Of a stretch of DNA of 64,000 bases, positions 1 to 12,289 are shown piece after piece. The position numbers and the translations under genes were made by a program. The notes beneath the pieces were generated by a model. The model searched no databases. It was not told where the DNA came from and saw nothing but the letters and a program-made list of their open reading frames with translations. Source of the DNA: Sordaria brevicollis (lineage: Eukaryota; Ascomycota; Sordariomycetes; Sordariales; Sordariaceae). The DNA is taken from contig JAUTDP010000006.1 in the NCBI GenBank assembly GCA_033439795.1, positions 1,674,001 to 1,738,000 on the forward strand. Direction: 5' to 3'. The stretch's first letter is position 1, and every line of letters starts with the position of its first letter.

Positions 1-185
1 TAGCCGTACAATGGCTCCCATGGAATCGACATGGCTAACGATGCGCCAGAATAACGACGGACAGTCAAGTGTTGTAGATGGTTGAGACTGTCGGGTGGGT
101 TGTCGCGATTTCAATTTGGGATAAAGAGAGTTGAAGCGTACCTCTTGATCAAGGTGACCAAGTTGTGCATGTTGTTGGTCGCCAT
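1..185 (-). CDS. Adenylyl cyclase-associated protein (CAP/Srv2), first exon and start of intron 1 (partial)
   Basis: On the minus strand an ATG at 185-183 opens a 44-nt exon (185-142) reading MATNNMHNLVTLIK plus two bases (AG) of a split codon. It ends at a clean GTACGC donor (141-136), and the rest of the gene lies left of the window. The peptide, rich in Asn, His and Leu and ending in TLIK followed by a split codon that can give Arg, resembles what I recall of the N-terminus of fungal CAP proteins. CAP binds adenylyl cyclase and recycles cofilin-bound actin monomers in the cytosol. No convincing acceptor for this intron is visible in 1-141, so intron 1 may extend past the edge. The gene is divergent from the Mak32-type gene at 1528. 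Only 14 residues support the name, so the family call is moderate; the start and donor are better supported. Confidence 0.55.
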
Positions 186-1527
186 TGTGGTTAGAATGGT
201 CCCTTTGGCGGGATTTTGGAGACGTGGAGTTCGGATTCGATTAATAGGAAAGGTTGGAAGGAGCAAGCTGGACTCTCTTCTTATTACAACTGAACTGTTG
301 TGCCAACTTGCGGTATTAGCGATCCTGTTTCGACGTGAAGAGAGAGTGGGCAAGCCCGGATGCCTCCGGTGGAAGAGAACTGGAGTAACAGACGGGAGTA
401 TCGCCCCAAGACTATGGGTGGGAAACATTCACCTTTTGCGCTGTGACGTATAATCAGGAAAACACAAAATATCGCTGAACTAAGGAAGGGGAAGAAAAGG
501 GTCCCGAAATTGGAGAGGGGAAAGAGGAAGAGGTCGGGGAAGGTGTAGTTGAAGATCTACCGGGCTGGAACATGGCCGGGGATGTCTGGAGGTTGACAGG
601 CTGACAAGCTGACGAGACGGCCTCGATTGGAACCCCTCGTCACACAGTCCATCCCCCTGGCGTCCCTGCCCCTGGCGCCTGCCATGCTTGTAGCTGCCCG
701 GCGGCCACACCTTCTGTAGACGCACGTTGATGAGCTGCTAGCCTGCTTCCCCACGATCAAGCCTCATAGTGGGGTCATAGTGGGTCGTCTCATCCAATCT
801 CTAAAATTACGCGTTTCGGGCAACCCTCCAAGAACACCTTGCTGGCCACTCTCACGACTCTTCAGCGCACGGTCACTAACAAGCACTATCCAAGTTCGAT
901 ATATGAATAGATTGAGGTAACCATCCCACCAGACATCAAATCAAGACGTCTTGACTGTTACTTCAAGTGGACTACCAGCACGGGTTTCATCCTTCAGAAT
1001 CTCGATAGCTTTTCACCTTTGGATAGACATTAGGGACAGTAAGTTTGTTGCCTGAAGACTGACGTAGGTCTCTACGCAAGCCGTCGTTCAAGGTATAGAA
1101 AGTCCATATAGCAGGATCAAGCAGATAAACCCAGCCATTTTCTCCATCCATATGTCAATGGTGTTTGATGAATCTACCCCAGATAGGCTATTCATCTAAT
1201 AAGATGTCGAGTTATCAAGATATCAGCCTCATCGTAGGTAGGTTCTGCCGCCTGATGGTCGGGCAGGAACAGGTAGCAGACTTGCAAGAGTCTAGCAGCA
1301 CCTCTAGCCACCAGTAGCCACATCACTCACTTTCTCCTGTTCATCTTTCTATCTTAATCCCTACCATCGGTGTCTCAGTCCCACATCCCGTCTTGGTGTC
1401 ACTTGCTTTAAACCAACTTCTAACTCACACATCACTGGCCTGTTCTTCTGCTGGGCTGACTTTCAAATATTACCTCCACGGCTACTCACCGTCAGTTTAT
1501 TATTTCCCGATCACCACATAGAGAAGG
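186..1527. promoter_or_regulatory. Divergent intergenic region between CAP and the Mak32-type gene
   Basis: About 1.3 kb of ordinary composition separates two divergently transcribed genes and must hold both promoters and 5' UTRs. A purine-rich stretch (481-545) and pyrimidine-rich stretches upstream of the plus-strand gene (about 1320-1450) are visible. Short open frames here lack introns, domains or coding bias and look random. I see no tRNA, repeat or further gene. Confidence 0.5.
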
Positions 1528-3035
1528 ATGGCAGACAACGACAACCCGGAAATGCCCGGTCAAGACACAAACGGTGTTGACAGAGCTTCCGATGATAGCT
1601 CAGAATGGCAAGATATCAACGACACACCTCCTTCAACTTCCATAGACTTTGTCACTCTTGGCATGTTCATCATTGGTAAGTCTTCAACCCAACCCAATAC
1701 CCACGGCCAGGCACCACCAGCTAACCCGACCCGCCAGATGAAATCGAATACCCCCCACCCCGTCCACCATCCACCAACGTCCTCGGAGGCGCCGGCACTT
1801 ACTCCGCCCTCGGCGCCCGCCTCTTCTCACCGGCCCCGGACCTCTCCCGGACCGTAGGCTGGATCGTCGACCAAGGCTCCGATTTCCCCAGTGCCATCAC
1901 CGACCTCATCAACGGCTGGTCCACCTCGGCCGTATTCCGGCACGACCCTTCCCGGCTGACCACCAGGGGGTGGAACGGCTACGTCGACTCGTCCGAGCGG
2001 CGCGAGTTCAAGTACACCACGCCCAAGAAGCGGCTAACGGCCGCCGACCTTTCCGGAACTCCCCTCTTGAAAGCAAAAGCGGTGCACATGGTTTGCAGTC
2101 CCAACCGGTGCAGAGAGTTGGTAGAAGAAATCATTTCCTTGCGGAAGAAGGAAGCGAAGCTGGCAGCTGCTTCTCGTCCCACCAGGCCCACCAACGGTGA
2201 AAAAGAAGACGACGATGACTCCGAAGATGAAGAAAACGACCCCAACGCCTACACCCGCCCCCTAATAATCTGGGAACCCGTCCCCGACCTCTGCACCCCC
2301 TTCGAGCTGCTCAACTGCACCAACACCTTACCGTTAGTAGACATCTGCAGCCCCAACCACGCCGAGCTGGCCGGGTTCATGGGCACCGACGGACTCGACC
2401 CAGAAACGGGGCAGATCAGCACCGAGCAAGTGGAGAGAAACTGCGAGCAGCTGCTGGCTAGTATGCCACTGACTACGTACACGCTTGTGGTCAGGGCGGG
2501 CGAAAGGGGGTGTTATGTTGCTAGGAATGGTGGTGGACGTCCACGAAAACGGAAACAGGGGAAGGATGGAAAGAGTGGGAAGAAGAAAAAGAAGGTTGGT
2601 TTGGACGCAAGGAACTTTCATGGTGGATTACAGCCGGATACGGATATGGAAGCTTTGTTTGCTGGTCTGCTGCAGGATATGGAAGATCGGGATAACGAGG
2701 ACGACCCATTTGGTCGCTTTGATGACGATGAGGATGGGGTAGAGGTCGATCCGGGGATAGAGAGGTGGTTACCTGCATATCATACGGATGCCGAAATGGT
2801 GGTTGATCCGACGGGAGGTGGAAACACGTTTTTGGGAGGACTGGCGGTGGCGTTGGCGAGGGGGAAGACTATTGAAGAGGCGTGTGCATGGGGCAGCGTG
2901 GCGGCGAGTTTTGCGATTGAGCAAGTTGGTGTGCCGGAAATTGGGAACGATGAAGAGGGGAGGGAGACGTGGAATGGGGAGAGGGTGGAGGATAGGTTGA
3001 GGGGGTATGTGGAGAGGGTTGGGTTGATGTTTTGA
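1528..3035 (+). CDS. PfkB-fold (ribokinase-like) protein, Mak32 family
   Basis: Two exons, 1528-1675 and 1738-3035, joined across a 62-nt intron (GTAAGT donor, CCGCCAG acceptor; a phase-1 codon gives Asp50), encode 481 residues. After an acidic N-terminus, residues about 41-80 form the first strand and glycine-rich loop of a PfkB fold, with a GGAGTYSALGARLF stretch. The C-terminal substrate/ATP signature is DPTGGGNTFLGG from Asp406. Sugar kinases of this fold normally have GAGD there, with Asp as catalytic base; here the position is Asn412. To my knowledge this is a feature of the fungal Mak32 group, whose yeast member is needed for maintenance of L-A virus particles. A Lys/Glu-rich insert (about residues 188-215) and an acidic low-complexity insert (about 370-395) interrupt the fold. 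The TTG-initiated frame at 2067 is merely the interior of exon 2. Catalytic activity is doubtful. Confidence 0.85.
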
Positions 3036-3493
3036 GCGGCTTGCTTGCGTTATTGAGGTTGAAGTGGTGATAGCTGTTTTTTTTTGGGGGTGGTGGGGAA
3101 CAGCAGTTATGCGATAGAGGTTTTCAACAGCGGTAATGAGGATGAGGACGGAAAGACTTGATGATCATGATACAAAATACATATAGACATAGAGCGTGTA
3201 TTCGAATTGTAACTTTCACGACTTTTATGCCCACAATAAGTCACAGAATCTGCCAACTTGCAGTTGATACACATTCGATCAGACTTTTGTAACAGTGATA
3301 TCATGCCCTCGAAATCGAAACCAAGCCTTTTAACTCCGAACCTGCTCAACAGCCCATAAATACGACCAAGTCTCTCTCAAGAAATCCGTTCATCAGACAT
3401 TATTCCAACATCATTCATTTCCATATCCCATCACAACCAAATACACCTCCTCTGAATCCAAGTTAGGCATCCAAACTTACTTACTCATGCCCA
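3036..3493. other. Convergent 3' intergenic region
   Basis: The Mak32-type gene (plus) and the membrane protein gene (minus) end tail to tail across 458 bp. The stretch becomes moderately AT-rich and should contain both 3' UTRs and polyadenylation sites. I see no additional gene, repeat or RNA. Confidence 0.5.
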
Positions 3494-5669
3494 CTAAGCA
3501 TTCGTAACCGTCAGCCTCTTTCTTCCTTGGTTCCCACCCTCGCTTATATCCTCCGAAAATCCAGCCATACCCTCCTCCGCCACTTTTCCACTGACATGTC
3601 TCTGCCTTCCTCCACCACCCATCATCGCCGCTCCGGCTCCACCATACGAAAAGTCATGGTCGAATCCAGATGAGACCACCCGGTTATTAGCGGGATGGCC
3701 TGCCAGCAGAGTGGGAGGTGTATCGAGGTTGTTACTGCTAGGGTCGTAGGGCTTGTTGTCTCCTCCGGTAGCAGAAGAGGAAAAGAAAGTCTCTGGTTGG
3801 ATAGACGATTCACGGTTTCGCATCGGTTCCTGGCTGTCCGGCTTTAGATGACTTTGAGGTTGAGACTGGCGGACTTTCTTGATATTCAACGGGTTGAGGT
3901 TCAGCGGTCGCAAGATCGACTCGCGCAGACGGCTGAAGGGGGTGATGGATCGCTCTGGCTCGAGCTCGGCGTCGATCATCAAGGTCGGCGAGGAAGGGTT
4001 GGAGCGTAAGGGGTTGGGATGCAAGTCCGCGAGTCCAATGTCATCGGTCTCGTCGTTGTGGCTGTTTCGGTAGCCCTTTTTGTGGTTGTCCCGTGCCTGA
4101 GAAGCAGGAGGGGAGTAGGGTTGCTTGTAGTCGTCGTCGGAATCGTGGGTGTCGTAGTAATCGGTTATGGCTTCGTAGGCGCGGTTGCTGCGCTTGTTGT
4201 TGCTGTCGTCCTTCTGGGCGGCTTCCTTCATAGCGCGGTTGCGCTCATGTGTGCGGTTGAAGAGTGATTCGGTGGCATACCAGGTTTCTTGGAATTTGCC
4301 ACCGCGTGGCTGTTGTGGTTTGGTCGGAGACATGGAAGTAGGGGAGGCGGTCAACTGCTCGCCGTTGTTGTACGAGGTACTGGGTCTGCCGGAAGCAAAG
4401 CTGTTGCGAGGATTAGCAGCACCGCGGTTGGCGAACGGAACCTGGTCGGAGTAAGAGCCATGGTATGAGGATTGAGGCGGCATAGAGCTGCGTGGTGAGT
4501 TGCCAGGCGAGATCTGATACTGGCGGTCGGGAAGGTCAACGGTAACTCGAGATTCGCGCTTGCCGAAAGACCGCTCGGAGAGATCAGAACTCTGTCTGGT
4601 ATGCATGAAGGGAACGGCTCGAGGGCGAGGAAGGTCACCAACGTCGTGTATGCTGAAGTCCCGGTGGCTGCCAGCCATGGTACCGGGCCGGTTGTCATCG
4701 TCGGCGTATGTCGAGATGGAAACGACCGAAGACTTGTTCCTCTTATGGGCGCGCGAAGTGAGATTATCCTCCAAGGGGTTCATATCCGGAGGCATCTTGC
4801 AGATACGCCAAAACTGGATGGCGAGGAAGACCGAGATGCCAATGGAAATAACATGGAGTCCGCCGGCGCCGATGAGTCCATACTGGACAGCCGGAATGAA
4901 GTACTGAAGCACCGACTTGTCGGGAAGAAGAGTGCCCCATGTAGAGCCATCCTTGCGGGTCGTATAAACACCGTATGCATAAACCAGACAAGCAGCAATG
5001 TCGACAATAATGACGCCGAAATGGTAAGCAGTGGAGGACATGGGTGTCCGGGCACCGGCAGGTCGCCATAGGTGGTACATGCCATAAGATGTATGAAGTA
5101 TGGCGACGCCAAGCTACGTGAAAACCATGGTTAGTACCCCCTCGTTGGAAACTAGCAGAGTCCCATTTAACATACCGCAATCCTGGTGACCAAACCAGGC
5201 ACTTCTTTGATGTTGTTTATCATGATCATAATCACCAGTAGGCCAGCAGCTCCAACAAACTGAAGTAGCCTAAAAGCGAACTGAACTTTCCTCATTCGAA
5301 TGATCCATCTTTTGGACCTAGGGCCCATGGGCGTAAAACTGTTGATGGTACGCTCTGGAGGTGGGAAGGCACTAAATCAATCGCAAGTCATGGTCAGTCA
5401 TCATCGTCAAAGCATCTCATGATCGACACCTAACCCATCCCTTGCAGTAGGGACCATGTATGGAACACCGCGTGGAATTTTCTGGTTACATACTCTGGAT
5501 GGACATTGAATGAGACAAGCGGGCCATCGGGCTTGGGTTTTGGCTTTGGCTTATCGAAGCTTGCTCTTGTGATGGCCTTTGGATCGAACAGCTTTGGTGG
5601 AAGACGATCGTCGGTGCTGAACCTGACGGGGTCGTAATCGTACAGGAAGGGTTGGCTGTTGCCTCCCAT
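3494..5669 (-). CDS. Predicted four-TM membrane protein with long polar C-terminal tail, function unknown
   Basis: Three minus-strand exons are supported by splice sites and frame: 5669-5494, 5371-5176 and 5113-3494, encoding 663 residues. Intron 1 starts GTATGT and rejoins in phase 2. Intron 2 is textbook, with GTATGT, branch site TACTAAC and acceptor CACGTAG. Residues about 1-85 are soluble and contain a Lys-Pro repeat. Four hydrophobic segments follow, centred near residues 95, 130, 155 and 195. The remaining two thirds is a Ser/Asn/Gln/Pro-rich, presumably cytoplasmic tail with many Arg/Ser motifs that suit phosphorylation. I do not recognise a named family; a tetraspan plasma-membrane or septal protein is possible but is inference. 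Its promoter faces that of the ferredoxin reductase gene across the transposon nest. Extending exon 1 past 5494 would run into TAG, which supports the GTATGT donor. Confidence 0.8.
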
Positions 5670-6061
5670 TTTGGCGACGGCGCTGCTGTTGCGCTAACGG
5701 CGGTTTGGTGTTGAGAAGTGTGCCGGATATTCGCTTGTCACCCGCAATGTTGAAAAGAAGGATGTGGTTTCAGCAATGGAAGGACGAATTATTGAAGAAA
5801 CATTCCAGTTCCATGTGACGACATGTCTCTGGAAGAATTTGGCCTAAACTCAATTGGCCTCAAGGTTCTCACTCGAGTGAATTCCCATCCTATCCATGGT
5901 GGCTCACCCGCTGCGGGTAGAAGGTTGACGGAACTTGGCTCTCGTTTTTAGAGGGGAGGCTGGAAGCTGAGTGAAGCTTATCGGCGCGTTGTTGGCTCGG
6001 CAACCGCGCAGGTACGCGCTCTCGGGCCAAACAATCCCTGTCATGGCCTGGTACAAACCCA
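5670..6061. promoter_or_regulatory. Upstream region of the membrane protein gene, left flank of the transposon nest
   Basis: This 392-bp stretch of ordinary composition ends abruptly at the left inverted repeat of element Z. It presumably holds the core promoter and 5' UTR of the minus-strand gene. RIP-type base composition does not spread into it. No other gene or motif is recognised. Confidence 0.5.
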
Positions 6062-6116
6062 CTGTGCCTTGTAAACACCATGTCAGTCCCCACTCTGGTC
6101 TGACCGCCACGCAATA
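6062..6116 (+). repeat. Left terminal inverted repeat of Z
   Basis: Begins CTGTGCCTTG and ends CGCAATA. It is the reverse complement of 49210-49264 with 3 transition differences over 55 bp. It marks the sharp change from ordinary to AT-rich DNA. Confidence 0.85.
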
Positions 6117-7140
6117 TATACACAACGTAAAAACTTCGTAATTTAACGACCAAAAACCTTCAAACCACTATATCATTACCAAACTTAAGGGTATTTACAT
6201 TCTAATTACTATTCTACAACCGTATAAATCCCCCGTATTAAATAAAGCTTATATTAAAAGGTAGAAATAATTAGACACCTCTTAATCCCTATCGAGTACG
6301 ATTTACGCCCGGTACCGCTACTCTAACTCCCGCTATACTTTTTAAACGCTCCTATCCCGATAATAATAGCGACCGCTAATATTCGAAATAGATATTATAA
6401 TTTAATGCCTACGTAAAAAGGATTAATACCGGTTTAAATAACGGCGACGACGATAAAGAGAAGGCTTTTACGTAATTATAATATTCTTAGACCTAATCCT
6501 AATAATCTTAGACCCAATCCTAATAATTATAATTAAACCGATTACGACTAAACCTTCTTCGTATTATTCTAAAAAATAATAATCCGATTACTATTCAAAC
6601 CTCCTCTTTACCGTTTATTTCTATTAATTTAAAGATTACGTTTAAAATTCCCATTACCTCCTCCCTTATTAACTACCTAATATAATACTCGTAATCGGTC
6701 CCCCCCAAGCCCCCCCTCCTTAATAATAATAATAATAATAATTAACCGCTATTATTACGCAATTATTTCGACGATCTATTATATTTCGAATTCTATCGAA
6801 ATTACGCTAAAAGAGGAGGTCGGCTAGTTAGTCCGTAGCTTAATAGCCTACTATCCTACCTAATATCGAAGGTACTAATTACGCTTTATTAAACCTAACC
6901 GAAGATAGTGGTAATAAATCCCCTATAATATAAAAAAATAAGTAAGCGGTTAAAAAATAGCGTATATTAATTAATAAATAGCGTATAGAAGAATAGATTA
7001 GGGAATTTGCCGCTAGAGAGGTAACCGCCCAATAGGCTCCTATTATAAAATCCCACACTTCGAAGAAGGTTTAAAGTCCGCCGCCGATTTTTAATTTTAT
7101 AACCATTTATATTATATACTTTAGAATATAGCTATAAGAT

Positions 7141-7345
7141 CGTTATTTTAATAAGTTTAAGGTTAAATTCGGTAAATTACCTACTAACCTTACGGTCGAA
7201 CGGGTTATTATCGAAAAAGAATTCGATAATATTATTAATTAGGCTAATTATAATTACTTTAATTTTAATTTTAAATATAAAATTTAATAATATTAACGTT
7301 TATTTAAAGACGCTATTATTAACGAATTCGATATTGTAGGGATAG
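7141..7345 (+). pseudogene. 5' part of an open frame of Z interrupted by element A
   Basis: The frame ending GTA GGG ATA G at 7345 continues exactly in phase at 45830 (G-AA CGT AAA TTC) once A and one copy of its GATAG duplication are removed. Only scattered TAA/TAG codons of the kind RIP makes from Gln or Trp codons interrupt it. The left limit is unclear and I do not recognise a domain. Confidence 0.45.
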
Positions 7346-7631
7346 TGTTATGGTACGGCTGGAGGGACCTATAGTAGACCGGTCCATAGGGAGGATTAGC
7401 GCCAGAGATAGGGTATTGGCGATATAGTATATCGGATAGAATGAGGCTTATATTCTTATCGATAAGACTTCCGGATTGGGAAGGTGGAAACGATTGGCAG
7501 AATCTAATTTATATACCAGATTCGTAATGCCTTCGTTTATTTACTTTCCCTTTTCTTCTTTATATTTAATATTACTTTAATTTGTAACTTCTAATTTGGG
7601 CCTTTATATTTTATAAGATTACGCTTTTATA
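7346..7631 (+). repeat. 5' LTR of A
   Basis: 286 bp, starting TGTTATGG. Its first 130 bases keep C/G at positions where the 3' LTR has T/A. It aligns without gaps to 45540-45825. Confidence 0.93.
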
Positions 7632-8592
7632 TAATATTAAATATTATTTATTCTTGTCCGGGAACGGCGTTAAAATATCTTACCTTTATTATTAAGTACG
7701 TTATTGCGACTAACCTTAATATTGATCGCTCGTTTAGAGGATTAGGAAGTTTTACGATTAATATACGCTATTGCGACGTAATGAGTAATTTACCCCTTAA
7801 TTCCCGCTTCGATTATATTTGACGTTAGAAATAATAAATAAAACCTTTTCGATTTTAATTCGAATTTAATTAATTCTAATTTTATTTCGAATTTTAGTCC
7901 GGAAGAGGAAGCGTAATTCTTTAATTAAATTGGAGAGTACGGTAACTTCCGGCTTATTATTAATATTTATAACCCTTTATTTTAGTAGGGAAGCTAAATA
8001 TTTAATATTTCCCCTATTAGGATTATTATAAACCTTTCCCGGTTGGACGTTATATCGATTCTTACGGGCGATATAGATTATAATTTTTAGGGAGAAAGAC
8101 CCGCGATTTTTATTAAACTTCGAGGATATAAAGCGCCTTTTATAGAAGAAATAGATAATTCCTTCTTATTTTTTAAAAATAATAAGAAAAAAAAATCTAG
8201 TATTATATTCCTTTTTAACCCCCGCTTTATTTTTTAGAATGCCTATTATAATTTTAAAGGAAAAGGGAAGGTAATTTAAAGCCCGGGTAATTATAAAATT
8301 CTTACGTTAATTAAATTATTTCTCCTAGCCCTTTTTTGGAGTAATTTTAATTTTAAAGTATTAACTTCCTTATTTTTTATATTATTTTTATGCGTAGTAA
8401 TAAAGTAATTCCGAAAGAGTTTTTACTTCGATTATAATCGTTTTATAGAACCGGACCCGAACTGTTCTTATATTATCCCTAATATTCGAATTGAAACCCT
8501 ATAATATAAATAATTATTGCTTATTAGAGCGGAAATAGAGACGATTATAGTAGATTAGAGGGATTTAATAAATTTAATTAGAGATATTATTA

Positions 8593-8673
8593 TGAGAAAC
8601 GCTATTTGTACGGACTAAAAACGCTATTTATACGGACCCCCACTTTTTTCTCCTATATATAACCCGAACCCTA
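8593..8673 (+). repeat. Left TIR of T
   Basis: 81 bp, the inverted partner of 12166-12246. It retains GC-rich segments such as ACGGACCCCCAC within AT-rich surroundings. Confidence 0.82.
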
Positions 8674-11600
8674 GCGTTCGGTTACATTGGGACGTAATCG
8701 CCCATATATTCTTTTATAAATTTTAACCCAGAATTTAGGCATTATATTATTTTAAAGTTTAATTAACCTAGACTAGTACGTACAACTAAATTAGCGCCCA
8801 AACCCAATTTTATAAAGCGGTTCTATAGCGGTCTTATAGGGTACTTAGCGCTACGGTCGTACTTTTATATATCGTAATTAATTAAAATCGCTCAATTAAA
8901 GTCGCTACTCAATCGAATTTAGTAGAACTTAATATATTAATTTATATTAATCTATATATTATTAATTTTATTTATATAATCGACGTATTTAATTATTAAT
9001 ATACTTTTTATAATCTCCTTTATATTAGCGCAATATTGGGTAATACCATTCCTCTTCCTCTATTACCTCTATTACTTCTATTACCTCTACCCCATATTAA
9101 CGTACTTCCCTTTATTTCTCCTCTTTCTTTAAATTTATTCTTATTATTAAGCGGGCAACTCCGCCTCTTAAATTATATAACGCTAGGTTAAGAATAATTA
9201 ATAGTATTTTCGGTATTTAAATTAATACCCTCCTATATAAACGCGTTACATTAAATTAATAACGCTATATATATCGAAGATATAGGGTTTTAATTTCGGG
9301 TAGGGCTACGGCCCTAAGTAGGCTATAGTCCTCTACAAGTAAGTTGAAGGGGAGGCCTTCCTCAAGGTCGTAATACCGTAATTAGTATAATAGAAGGAAG
9401 AGGAATTTAAATAGTAATTAGTATAATCGATCGGGGAGCTGGAATTTAAATAGGAGTTTGAATATTAATTAGCGTAATAAATTAAGGAGCGTTAGAATTT
9501 CGAATAAAAGGCTATCCGTTATATAATCGATTATATAAATTATTAATATAATTAAAATTATAATACTTAAAATATTTATTATTATTAATACGGCTTTTAG
9601 AAAACTAATAATAGGGATGGAAATTTAATTTACTAAATTTTAATAATAGTGGCCGGGTTTCGAACCTAAGGAGTAATTAATACGAATATAATAAATTAAA
9701 TTATTTAATAAATTTGCCTATATATAATTCAAATTTAATAGGGTTAAGATTCTTCGCCGTTATAATAATACCCTTTATTATATAATATTACCTTATAACC
9801 AATTTAAGAGCGTATTAATAAATAAAGTATAATACGTCTCTTAATTATTATATATAGAGGTAATTTAATTATATAAATTGTATTTCTTTCTCCTCCTTTT
9901 CTTTAATTCTATCCCGTATTATATCGAATAAACGAAAGCTCTATATAACGGCGCTAATAATTAGATTATTACCTATATATAAAAAGATAATTAATTTATT
10001 ATATAATATATAGAATTAAATATTATTAAGGAAATTGGGTAAGGGAAGATAATTATTACTAATAATAAAATTCTTTAAATTTCGATTAGCCGATTCGATT
10101 AGGGATATAGTACGATAATTAAAATTACGCCTCTTATTAATATAATAAATAACCTACTACTCTTTAACTATAATATATATATCCTTCAAATACGTAATAA
10201 TTATAATTTATTACTTAAAGAAGTTATAAAGCTTCTCCTAAACTATATTAAATACTTTTTTAATATATATATAATATATATACTTTTAAAGATTATAAAA
10301 TTTAAATCGAGAATATTTAATAATATTAAGGAGAATTCCTAATTAGGTTATATTAGTAGCCAATTTATTTATACAAGTAATAATATTATAATCTTCTTTA
10401 TTAAATTCATTAAAAGTAGTAATATTATTTAATAAGGTTGGTTAAGGTTATACTTTTATCGATACTAATATATTTTATTATATTTATATAATTATAATTA
10501 TAGAGTAAATTTAGGTAATTTATTCGGTTACTTTCTTATCCTATTTGCGTTTAATATTTAATATTACATTTTTATTAATATAGAAGATATAAATTTAGGG
10601 TTTTATATTTAAATAAATTCATTAAATTGCGTTCTTTATTATTAAGTCGTAATTTATTATTATAACGTTTAGTTTAAAGGCGCTAATAATTTTATAACGA
10701 ACGTTAATTTAATCTATTAATTAATTAAACCTTTTTTACTTTTCGTTATTAATAAGGCTAAAACCGTAATTAAAAATATACTTAATACTAATTATATTAA
10801 TAATTTAAAAGAATACTAAACCTTTATTATTAGTTTTATACGTATTATTATACATTTATACATTAGAATATTAACGTTATATTTCCTCTCCCTATAAATT
10901 ATTCTAAAATAGGGTAATCGGTTTACTTTTTTCGTCGTTAAAGTTCTCCTAATTAATTTTATAATAGACCTCCTTCTTTTTAAGGAACTTTATTATAAAT
11001 TAAAACGTATTATATCCTTAATTAGCCTCTCTCTTAAATTTATACCGAAGGTTTTTAAATTATTTAGTAGTAAAATAAAACTTTAAAAATTAATAATATA
11101 ATTAATTTCGAATTTAGCGGTTCTTAACGTTGGGTCGATATAAATATTAGGCAACGAAGGTTCTATATTCTAGTTTAAAAATTCCCTAAATCTATACTCT
11201 TTTATTAGGAGTATAAGTATAATAATTATATCCTTCTTTTATTTTAAAAGTTTATTTTATATCGTTTATTATTAACGCTTTAATAATCCCTCTCTAAGGG
11301 TATTTTATTCTTAATATTGCTATTTTACGATTAATTACTTTACTTTTGCGGATTTTACTACAATTATATTCAAAGTCGATTCTAATTAGATTAAACTTTA
11401 AGTCTTTAATATTATTGGATTTTATTTTAATAAACTACCAACTAAACTCTTTACCCCAATCCTTTACCGCTTTAATTATTTTATTAAAAATATTATATTA
11501 AATAATAAAAATTTTATAGAGGGGAAGGTTTTATATTTTTACGTCGAAATATTCGTCGTTATTATCGGGCGGGGTAATATTTATTAGTTACGTTAAAATA

Positions 11601-12165
11601 GGTTCGATTAGGGTAGGTTATAATAAAATAGGTTATATTAACGTAAGTTCGATGGTAGAAGGTATTTAAGTATTAGGAATAGCGGTATTAGTATTCGAAA
11701 TATTAAGTATAACGGAGTCGAAAAGATTAGGATCGATAAGGCTATTAGGAATATAGGCGGGCGCGCTACGGTCGTAACTAGCCGACGGCTATTAGGACGC
11801 TATATCTATTATCTATATCGCGATTAATAAATAAATATATAGAAAAAAATAGTAGACCGTTATATATTATTAATAGATACTAAACCTCTATTTATTTTAT
11901 AATATTTAACGATACGTAGCGTAGTATTGATAAATTTAATTATAATATAGTAATATACAATAGTAGTTTTATAGGGAATTTAATAAGGCATTAAAAAACG
12001 GTTAAATTAAATTGGCTAATATAATTTAGTCTAGGGTACTAATTTAGGCGCTTAGAGGTGGCTAGTATAGTATAATTATAGGGGTTTGAACGTATAATGG
12101 ATTGAAATTTAGGAGTTTAGCGGGCGCGGTACAACCTAGAAGTAGTCGCGATTATAATAGGTTAT

Positions 12166-12246
12166 TAGGGTTCGGGTTATATATGGGAGAAAAAAGTGGG
12201 GGTCCGTATAAATAGCGTTTTTAGTCCGTATAAATAGCGTTTCTCA
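12166..12246 (-). repeat. Right TIR of T
   Basis: 81 bp, the inverted partner of 8593-8673. The few differences are transitions. Confidence 0.82.
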
Positions 12247-12289
12247 TTATTATAGTATTAAATTACTATAACGAATATATTTGTAAACT

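Larger units (their letters stand above)
8593..12246. mobile_element. Element T: TIR DNA transposon inside A, family unknown
   Basis: An 81-bp sequence at 8593-8673 recurs inverted at 12166-12246 with only transitions separating the copies. It starts TGAGAAACGC and contains a short tandem motif (AACGCTATTT, then TACGGAC, twice). TTATTA flanks both ends (8587-8592 and 12247-12252), a possible target duplication, although the low complexity makes its true length uncertain. The 3.65-kb element sits between A's primer-binding site and gag. The interior is so mutated that I cannot name the transposase; a decayed minus-strand frame around 10700-11500 is the best coding candidate. A 3-bp TTA duplication would suit PIF/Harbinger, but this is not established. 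Confidence 0.75.

Noticed and set aside
82..453. Frames on both strands over the CAP first exon
   Set aside because: The 44-nt exon with a proper donor explains the only recognisable peptide here.
6719..6744. TAA run in Z
   Set aside because: Simple sequence without further meaning.
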